A stretch of 6,178 bases of DNA from Anaerolineales bacterium (GTDB lineage: Bacteria > Chloroflexota > Anaerolineae > 4572-78 > NAK82). The stretch covers positions 1 to 6,178 of the forward strand of contig JAHELX010000378.1 of NCBI GenBank assembly GCA_024643945.1. The letters run 5' to 3'. The notes under the pieces are model-generated. The model worked only from the letters and a program-made list of their open reading frames with translations. It was not told the origin of the DNA and ran no database searches. Position numbers and translations under genes: made by a program. Below, piece by piece: positions 1-5,204 of this stretch. Within the stretch, counting starts at the first letter, position 1. Each line of letters begins with the position of its first letter.

Positions 1-2138
1 GTCGCCAGGCTGCGCAGCAGCTCGTAACGGCGCGCTGTCGTGCCGGAGTTTGCATCCTCGGGCATGACGTACAGCAAAGTGATGACCGGATATTGCTCCG
101 GATGCCGGCGTTCGTACTGGCAAGCCTGGGCAATTGCCAGGTCAATCGCCAGCCGCGTATGGAGGCCGCCTGCGGTGGGGATGAGGATGCGGTGGGGGGC
201 TTCGCGGCGACGGAAGCGGACCACGGCGATGTCGCATGGCGGATTTTTGGCCAGCAGGTCGATGATTCTGCCAAAGGCCACGTCCTGACTCTCGGTGTAA
301 CCGGGCCAGCCCAAAATGATCAGGTTTGAGTCCCGCTGCCGGGCCGTATCCAGGATCGCCGAAGCGATGTGCCGCGCCACCCGGATCATGGTGTGTACCG
401 GCACGTCGAAGGCGCGCGCCTCCTGGATTACCGCTTCCATCAGCGGCTTGCCTTGCGCCAGAAAGTAACGCACCTCACCCAACGAAAGCTGTACCGGCAG
501 GCGCACCACGTGCAGGGCCAACACTTCGCCGTCCCGTTCTTTGGCGATGGCGGCCCCCAAAATGGACAACGGGTGCGCCTGTTTTTCGTTGGCCACTGGC
601 AGCAGAACCGAATATTCTTTTACCGCCAACACTTCCTCGTGTACAATCAATTCGGATGGCAGGGCTTCAACCGCTTCCAGGCGGGTGGTGTAGGTGTAAT
701 AGATCACCAATCCCGCCGCAACCCAGCCCAGGCTGATGTACCACGCCATCGGCTGGAAGGTAAACTGGTAAATAGCCAGCGCGGTGTTGCTAACTATCCC
801 CAGAATGGGCAGCAAAGGGAATAACGGTGCCTTGAAGCCCTTCAACTCCGGTTCGCTGCGCCGGATGATGATGGCCGAGGCATTCACCAAAACAAATGAT
901 AACAGGAAGAGTAGGCTGGCACCTGAACCTACCACCTCAATAGGCAGAGTCACCGCCATAGCCGCCAGGATGAAACCGGTCGCCAGCACGGCGATGTGTG
1001 GTGTGCGGTGGACTGGATGAATGATAGCGAATCTGGAGGGCAACATGCGCTCGCGCCCCATACTGAAGGCCACTCGCGACGAGGCCAGCACTGTCGCATT
1101 CAATGCCGACATGGTCGAGAGCAGGCCACCAAAAACAATGATCAGCACCCCGACACTGGGCATGAAGTTTTCCGCCGCGCGGACAATGCCCGTCTCCTTG
1201 TAGATACCCAGTATTTCCCACACCGTGTTCAAGGCCGGATCGGCCGGATCTAATACGTTCGGGGTGAACTCAGCCGGGAGTTGGCTGGGCAGCTTGTCGT
1301 ATACTTCGCCAAATCGGGTGGCGTCTACCGCGCCAATAGAGACCCAAAGGATGAACAGATATATGATGACCGCTGCCCCCAGCGATACGAAGGTAGCAAT
1401 AGGGATGTTCCGGGTGGGATTCTTGATCTCCTCGCTGACGGTGGCAATGAGGTCATATCCTTCAAAGGCGATAAAGGTGAGTCCCATGGCCACGGCCACG
1501 CCTCCCAGACCTTTGGGGAATAACGGGGTAAAATTGGCCCACGCCAGCTCTGGGGAGCGAAACATGGCAGCCAGGCCGAAGGCAATGAAAAGCCCCAACA
1601 CCGCGACCTTGGCCAGGGTGATGACGTTTTCAGCTTTGCCCGTCACGTCGGCGCCCAGCACGTTGATCGTGATGAAAAAGGAGGTGATGGCAAAGGTGAT
1701 AACGGAAACAGCATGGCCGCGGCTAATCACCCCCACCAGGGCACCATATACGGGAGGAAAATAAACCTCCAGCAATTCGATGAAATAGCCGGCAAAGCCA
1801 ACGGCGTAAAGACTACAAGCCACCGTGTAAGCAAACCAGAGCATCCAACCCGAGGTGAAGCCTATTACACCCGGGAAGACGCGTTTGACGAAGGCGTAGC
1901 CGCCGCCGGCTTCGGGGATACTCGATGCCAGCTCAGCGTAGCTAAAGGCAGTAAAGGCGGTCACGATACCGTTCAACGCAAAGGCGATAATGGCCGCCGG
2001 GCCAGCTTCGCCGGTGGCAATGCCCGTCAGTACAAAGACGCCGGCTCCAATCATTGCGCCCAGGCCGATCATTGTCGCATTGAAGCCGGTCAGCGCGCGT
2101 GCCAGTGTGACTTCGCCGTGAAGGGCTCGCTGGTTCAT
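1..2138 (-). CDS. APC amino-acid permease fused to two C-terminal USP domains (3' end outside window)
   Basis: Predicted inner-membrane amino-acid transporter with a cytoplasmic stress-sensing tail. The frame is open from an ATG at 2138-2136 to the left edge (712 codons, no stop reached). Residues 1 to about 485 are the permease: GLGAMIGAGVF at 25-35 is the APC first-helix unwound motif, ELASSIPEAGGGY near 69-81 is the family TM2-TM3 signature, and FIAFEGYD...SEEIKNP ending near 240 is the conserved TM6 region followed by the EE(I/V)KNP loop. Many hydrophobic segments fit about 12 helices. Residues about 507-642 form a first USP domain; its loop GWPG-N9-GR (610-624) has the G-2x-G-9x-G spacing of ATP-binding USPs, but Arg replaces the usual Ser/Thr. 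A second USP domain (HRILIPTAGG...) begins near 645 and is cut by the edge. The start is uncertain: Shine-Dalgarno support is weak, and an in-frame GTG lies 15 bases upstream (2153-2151), just after an in-frame stop at 2171-2169. The substrate cannot be read from sequence. It is divergent from the KUP-like gene. Confidence 0.9.
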   Translation of the reverse strand, partial: MNQRALHGEVTLARALTGFNATMIGLGAMIGAGVFVLTGIATGEAGPAAIIAFALNGIVTAFTAFSYAELASSIPEAGGGYAFVKRVFPGVIGFTSGWMLWFAYTVACSLYAVGFAGYFIELLEVYFPPVYGALVGVISRGHAVSVITFAITSFFITINVLGADVTGKAENVITLAKVAVLGLFIAFGLAAMFRSPELAWANFTPLFPKGLGGVAVAMGLTFIAFEGYDLIATVSEEIKNPTRNIPIATFVSLGAAVIIYLFILWVSIGAVDATRFGEVYDKLPSQLPAEFTPNVLDPADPALNTVWEILGIYKETGIVRAAENFMPSVGVLIIVFGGLLSTMSALNATVLASSRVAFSMGRERMLPSRFAIIHPVHRTPHIAVLATGFILAAMAVTLPIEVVGSGASLLFLLSFVLVNASAIIIRRSEPELKGFKAPLFPLLPILGIVSNTALAIYQFTFQPMAWYISLGWVAAGLVIYYTYTTRLEAVEALPSELIVHEEVLAVKEYSVLLPVANEKQAHPLSILGAAIAKERDGEVLALHVVRLPVQLSLGEVRYFLAQGKPLMEAVIQEARAFDVPVHTMIRVARHIASAILDTARQRDSNLIILGWPGYTESQDVAFGRIIDLLAKNPPCDIAVVRFRRREAPHRILIPTAGGLHTRLAIDLAIAQACQYERRHPEQYPVITLLYVMPEDANSGTTARRYELLRSLA

Positions 2139-2180
2139 AGGACTCAGCTTCACTTTCCCACAACGTGGCTACGCAGACAA

Positions 2181-2227
2181 GCCTCCCGGAGCAAAGCCCC
2201 CCCACGGGGCAGGTTGCCAAGGAGGGC
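2181..2227. repeat. Short rearranged copy of the intergenic palindromic repeat
   Basis: This 47-bp segment lies in the leader of the leftward permease gene. CCTCCCGGAGCA (2182-2193) is identical to 2388-2399 in the larger element. The adjoining AAAGCCCCCCCACGGGGC (2193-2210) is the exact reverse complement of 2419-2436, the loop of that element. The segment ends with GGAGGGC, which nearly inverts its GCCTCC beginning. Read on the minus strand it can form GC-rich hairpins, including TTGCC-N6-GGCAA at 2214-2229, in the leader RNA before the permease start. It looks like a deletion derivative of the same repeat family. I see no transposase. Confidence 0.7.
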
Positions 2228-2242
2228 AATTTTGCATCTCAA

Positions 2243-2256
2243 AGCTCGAACGAGCT
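2243..2256. promoter_or_regulatory. 14-bp palindrome in the leader of the leftward permease gene
   Basis: AGCTCG-AA-CGAGCT has 6-bp perfect arms around a 2-base centre. It lies about 60 bases downstream of the predicted start site of the leftward transcript. It could be an operator for a dimeric regulator or a small RNA hairpin. No T-run follows on the minus strand, so it is not an intrinsic terminator. The function is unknown. Confidence 0.35.
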
Positions 2257-2323
2257 GACGATTTCAACATTTATAGATCCGCTAAACCTGCGAGAGGCTG
2301 AGCGGTTACCCCACAACTTAAGA

Positions 2324-2332
2324 ATTATAGCA
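2324..2332 (-). promoter_or_regulatory. Extended -10 promoter for the leftward permease gene
   Basis: Read on the minus strand this is TGCTATAAT: a perfect TATAAT (2329-2324) preceded by TG-N, the extended -10 form. The best -35 at normal spacing (around 2346-2352) matches the consensus at only about three of six positions, which is common for extended -10 promoters. Transcription would begin near 2317, giving a leader of about 180 nt before the ATG at 2138. That leader would include the palindrome at 2243-2256 and the repeat at 2181-2227. Confidence 0.6.
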
Positions 2333-2385
2333 TAAATTCAAACCATGGAGAAGCTGTATTTTGGTTTTGACGTGACTACCGGCCT

Positions 2386-2490
2386 ACCCTCCCGGAGCAC
2401 CCAATGGTCCCCTGTGCAGCCCCGTGGGGGGGCTTTCCCCTGTGCAGGGGACCATTGAGCGCTCGGGACTATTGGGTGCTCCGGGAGGGT
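2386..2490. repeat. 105-bp nested palindromic element between the divergent promoters
   Basis: The outer arms, 2386-2405 (ACCCTCCCGG...) and 2471-2490, are a perfect 20-bp inverted repeat. A second perfect inverted repeat, AATGGTCCCCTG at 2403-2414 with its complement at 2445-2456, is nested inside, so the left arm runs on almost without a break. The right arm has 14 extra bases (2457-2470) containing the self-complementary GAGCGCTC. They appear to come from an imperfect duplication of GGGACCATTG (2448-2457) as GGGACTATTG (2465-2474). The core also has a direct repeat TCCCCTGTGCAG (2408-2419 and 2436-2447) and a GCCCC/GGGGC hairpin. There is no obvious target-site duplication, T-run or open reading frame. 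It could be a REP- or MITE-like element, or a cruciform-forming insulator. Confidence 0.85.
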
Positions 2491-2503
2491 GAGCAGCTAC
2501 GTT

Positions 2504-2532
2504 TTGACAAACAAGGGCATATATGCTAGACT
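2504..2532 (+). promoter_or_regulatory. Sigma-70-type promoter for the KUP-like gene
   Basis: A perfect TTGACA -35 box (2504-2509), a 17-bp spacer and TAGACT (2527-2532, four of six matches to TATAAT) make a strong housekeeping promoter. The spacer contains the 10-bp palindrome GCATATATGC (2517-2526). The predicted start near 2539 gives a leader of about 180 nt before the GTG at 2718. The -35 box starts 14 bp after the large palindromic element ends. Confidence 0.7.
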
Positions 2533-2534
2533 TT

Positions 2535-2548
2535 TTGGGTTCACCCAA
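2535..2548 (+). promoter_or_regulatory. Candidate operator over the predicted transcription start
   Basis: TTGGGT-TC-ACCCAA is a 6-2-6 perfect inverted repeat placed immediately after the -10 box and across the predicted start site, a common position for a repressor operator. It could instead be a hairpin at the 5' end of the leader RNA. No regulator gene is present in the window, so a binding protein cannot be suggested. Confidence 0.4.
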
Positions 2549-2571
2549 CTCTGTCCCATCTGGTATATTCT

Positions 2572-2644
2572 GGTGCAAGAAGCGCCGGAGTTGAATCAAT
2601 TGGAAACTACAGGCGCAGGTGCAAAAGCATCTGCGGTTTTTTTT
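2572..2644 (+). promoter_or_regulatory. Candidate transcription attenuator or riboswitch-like leader of the KUP-like gene
   Basis: The leader contains mutually exclusive helices ending in an intrinsic terminator. GGTGC (2572-2576) can pair with GCGCC (2582-2586) around an AAGAA loop, with one G-U pair. The same GCGCC can instead pair with GGCGC (2612-2616), supported by AGTT (2589-2592) with AACT (2605-2608). That second pairing takes the first three bases of the terminator stem and would act as an antiterminator. No ATG occurs between the predicted start and the terminator, so a classical leader-peptide mechanism is unlikely. The Bacillus subtilis homologue kimA (ydaO) is controlled by a c-di-AMP riboswitch, but I do not see that motif here. 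It could also be a separate small RNA of about 105 nt. Confidence 0.5.
2614..2644 (+). terminator. Intrinsic terminator inside the 5' leader of the KUP-like gene
   Basis: CGCAGGTGC (2614-2622) pairs with GCATCTGCG (2627-2635) through nine pairs (one G-U) around an AAAA loop. One G and then eight consecutive T (2637-2644) follow. This is a textbook Rho-independent terminator on the plus strand, 73 bases before the GTG start. The gene to the left is transcribed away from it, so it can only stop transcripts that begin in this intergenic region. This suggests conditional control of the KUP-like gene or the end of a small RNA. Confidence 0.75.
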
Positions 2645-2703
2645 GCAGAGCTGATCCAGACTTACAATGGACAGCTTGGAGGGGCAGGGACACTGTGACG
2701 ATC

Positions 2704-2710
2704 AAGGAGG
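2704..2710 (+). promoter_or_regulatory. Ribosome binding site that fixes a GTG start
   Basis: AAGGAGG is a near-perfect Shine-Dalgarno sequence, seven bases before the GTG at 2718. An in-frame ATG at 2667 has no such sequence upstream, and starting there would add 17 residues with no family resemblance. The GTG start is therefore preferred. Confidence 0.85.
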
Positions 2711-2717
2711 GTATAAC

Positions 2718-5204
2718 GTGGCTCATATCTCGCGCAAACTATCCAACTCCCTGGAAGGCGCCCTGGCCGGGGGCGGCGATCCTGCAACGTCGCCTTTGTA
2801 CGTTTTTGGGCCTTTTCTCAAGCTGATTGTGGTCGCCGGTGTGGCTCAGATCACTTTTGGCGCAAGCGTCTGGCTGGTGGTATTCACCATCGCCATGGTG
2901 TCCGCCATGTATCGCCTGGTGATGACCTGGGTCACGGACGGCAGCGGGGGGAGTGGTCTGAGCGAAGAGGAATTCGGCGGCTGGGCAGTGAAGATCAACG
3001 CAAGCATCACCTTCGTCGAATATACACTGACATTCCTGGTAAGCATGGCCGCCCTGGTAACCTTCATTGCCGATCGGTTCCCTATCCTCAACAGTGCCAT
3101 CCTGGGTATCCAGTACCGTACTTTTGTGGCAATTATCCTCAGCCTTCTGACCGGTTGGCTGGTCAACCGCGGCCCCAAGGCCGCCACCCGGACTTTTGGG
3201 CCGGCAACGGCCGGCGTGTTGTTGTTGCTGTGGGCTATGGTGATCGCAACCGTGTGGAAGCTGGGGTTGCACCTGCCGGCCTTTGATCTGCGTGCTTTCA
3301 GACCTGGTTATCTGGATTTCACCTTTGGTGGCTATGCACGCATTCTGGCGGTGATGACTGGCGTCGAGGTCTTCGCAAACCTGGTAGCGGCTTATGACGG
3401 TTCCCCTCAGGAGAAAAGCAAGAAAGCTTTTGGCAGCTTGCTGATCATTATGGGCACCACATCAGTGACGATGCTCATCGTCGGCCCCGCCATCTTTCAG
3501 TTGTCCGCCCCCACCAATGAGCACGTGTCTGTGTTTACTCAAACCATGGATCGACTGCTGCCGGCCCCCATCGCTTATCTGGGCACCCTGATTGGTGTCG
3601 CCGTCTTACTGTCGGCCTCGGCTGCCAGCGCCCAGGGGTTGCAGAATCTGGCGCTGGGTCTGAGAGATCGGCACTACATTCCCGCATTTATCGGCCAGCG
3701 CAACCGGTTCGACGTTGCCGACAAACCGGTCTGGATCGAAGTGGGACTGGTTGCCCTGTGCTTTCTGGCCTTTGGCACAAGCGAAGAAACTTACCTGGCC
3801 CTGTACGCGGCCGGAGTGTTTATCCTGTTGAGCATGACGGGTTGGGCGGCTTCCAAACGCCTGGTTCGAGCGTTGGCCGCCGAGTTCTCTGCGATGCACG
3901 TAACTACTCTCATCGGAGCGGCGATCGCCGCAACATTGACCTCCGGCGCTACCATTATCATCTTTCGGGAACGTTTCTTGGAAGGTGCATGGACCTATTT
4001 CGTGTTTATCCCGGTTCTTTACGTCGTCTTTACCTACTTCCGGCAAAAGCTAGGGGTGCCCAGTCCGCTCAAAGAACAATTGGGTGAGATTGAGGTGGCT
4101 ATGCTAGGTGGGTTTGGCCTGGGACAGTCGGTGGCGCCGACGCCATCACCTGCGCTGCTTGCCCTCGAATCGGCCCAAGATGTATGGCAACCGGCCCCAT
4201 CCCTTGGAGAACGCTGGAGAAGGGAAGCTGTGGCGTTCCGACGCCTCCTGGTCCCGCTGGATGGCTCTGCTTCTGCCGAGCAAGCGCTGCCAATGGCCGA
4301 GACCATTTGTCTCGGATACCAGGCTTCTCTGACGTTGGTGTCGGTTCTCCAGGCCCAAGATCGGCTACGCTTCTTCCCCACAACACAGGCTCGGCAGAGG
4401 CAGATGGCTGAGGCGAGCCGGGTCGAGAGAGAAGCTTACTTAAGCCAGATTGCCCGGCAGGCGTACGCGAACGGAAATGGCGTGGAAGTTGGCTATGCGG
4501 TCGGCGTTGGGCCGATAGCTGACGAGATCAATGCCCTGACATACGAGGGTGGGGTGGATCTGGTCGTTATGAGTACCCATGGATGCTCTGGCGCCGATCA
4601 CAGGCTGATCGGAAGAGAAGCCAACAAAATCGTTCGATTGGTCAATAAGCCCGTGTTGTTGGTCCGACCCGCATCCAATGGGAACGGCAAGTCGCCGCAG
4701 TTAAAGAAGTTGCTGCTGGCTCTGGATGGCTCTGAGTACGCCGAGAGGATGCTGCCTTATGCCAATGCCTTGGCCACGCGTTTCAATAGCGAAATCCTGC
4801 TGCTGTCGGTACCTGAGGTGCCCGAGACGTGGAAGTATGGGGCTATGGCGGAGGCGGTGGAAGGTTTGCGAGCCGAGGCCGAGGCAGAGATATGCCTGTA
4901 TCTTGAAAGCATCGCGACTGCCTTTCGCGAAGAGGGTCTGAATGTCCAGGCAGTGGTGACCGGCTCCGGGCCGGCGCGTACGATTGTTGCGGTGAGTGAG
5001 TCCGAGGCAGTCGATCTGATCATGCTGGCAACGCACGGCCGGGGTGGACTGGACCGTCTTTTCATGGGCAGTGTGGCCGATCGCGTTGTGCAGCAGACCC
5101 GGCGCCCGGTTTTTCTGGTGCCGGTCCAGGAGCGGCGCATCAAGCAGAAGGTCAGTGGCTCACTCAACGCTGATAAGGGCCAGGATAAACGTGCCTCCCT
5201 CTGA
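2718..5204 (+). CDS. KUP/KimA-like permease fused to two C-terminal USP domains
   Basis: An 828-residue predicted potassium-type transporter of the APC superfamily with a cytoplasmic USP pair. The GTG start is set by AAGGAGG seven bases upstream. Residues 1 to about 455 form about 12 hydrophobic segments. GGDPATSPLY (19-28) matches the KUP signature GDIGTSPLY in spacing. VEYTLTFLVS (100-109) and MTGVE (213-217) align with KimA VDYILTVAVS and LTGVE. Family positions linked to K+ binding thus appear kept as D21, Y28, T105, S109, T214 and E217, with KimA Asp117 replaced by E101. ALYAAGVF and EGAWTYFVFIPVLY are further family signatures. USP1 spans about 506-652 (LLVPLDGS with D515; STHG-N9-GR at 619-633, degenerate). 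USP2 spans about 662-805 (LLLALDGS with D670; ATHG-N9-GS at 771-785, near canonical). A polar tail follows. The last 45 bp overlap the convergent gene. Amino-acid transport remains possible, since KUP and amino-acid permeases share the fold. Confidence 0.88.
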   Translation: MAHISRKLSNSLEGALAGGGDPATSPLYVFGPFLKLIVVAGVAQITFGASVWLVVFTIAMVSAMYRLVMTWVTDGSGGSGLSEEEFGGWAVKINASITFVEYTLTFLVSMAALVTFIADRFPILNSAILGIQYRTFVAIILSLLTGWLVNRGPKAATRTFGPATAGVLLLLWAMVIATVWKLGLHLPAFDLRAFRPGYLDFTFGGYARILAVMTGVEVFANLVAAYDGSPQEKSKKAFGSLLIIMGTTSVTMLIVGPAIFQLSAPTNEHVSVFTQTMDRLLPAPIAYLGTLIGVAVLLSASAASAQGLQNLALGLRDRHYIPAFIGQRNRFDVADKPVWIEVGLVALCFLAFGTSEETYLALYAAGVFILLSMTGWAASKRLVRALAAEFSAMHVTTLIGAAIAATLTSGATIIIFRERFLEGAWTYFVFIPVLYVVFTYFRQKLGVPSPLKEQLGEIEVAMLGGFGLGQSVAPTPSPALLALESAQDVWQPAPSLGERWRREAVAFRRLLVPLDGSASAEQALPMAETICLGYQASLTLVSVLQAQDRLRFFPTTQARQRQMAEASRVEREAYLSQIARQAYANGNGVEVGYAVGVGPIADEINALTYEGGVDLVVMSTHGCSGADHRLIGREANKIVRLVNKPVLLVRPASNGNGKSPQLKKLLLALDGSEYAERMLPYANALATRFNSEILLLSVPEVPETWKYGAMAEAVEGLRAEAEAEICLYLESIATAFREEGLNVQAVVTGSGPARTIVAVSESEAVDLIMLATHGRGGLDRLFMGSVADRVVQQTRRPVFLVPVQERRIKQKVSGSLNADKGQDKRASL

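Noticed and set aside
326..2258. Plus-strand open frames of 130-180 codons opposite the left permease gene
   Set aside because: They are antisense shadows. The minus-strand frame encodes a continuous recognisable permease-USP protein, whereas these products are rich in Arg, Pro and Gly with no family features.
2386..2490. Insertion-sequence ends or a CRISPR unit
   Set aside because: No transposase or remnant lies within or beside the element, no clear target duplication is visible, and there is no series of regularly spaced repeats.
2539..2644. c-di-AMP (ydaO/yuaA) riboswitch
   Set aside because: It is expected from kimA biology, but the leader is short and I could not find the conserved blocks of that class by eye. 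Only the terminator and competing helices can be supported.
2663..2668. TACAAT as a -10 box for a second promoter downstream of the terminator
   Set aside because: The hexamer is good, but the -35 position falls in the T-run of the terminator and matches the consensus poorly.
2489..2698. 69-codon plus-strand open frame across the promoter and leader
   Set aside because: It spans the promoter, the terminator hairpin and its T-run, has no RBS and has a low-complexity product. It is best read as leader RNA.
2667..2717. ATG at 2667 as the start of the KUP-like gene
   Set aside because: No Shine-Dalgarno before it, and the 17 extra residues are unlike any transporter N-terminus. GTG at 2718 has AAGGAGG at ideal spacing.
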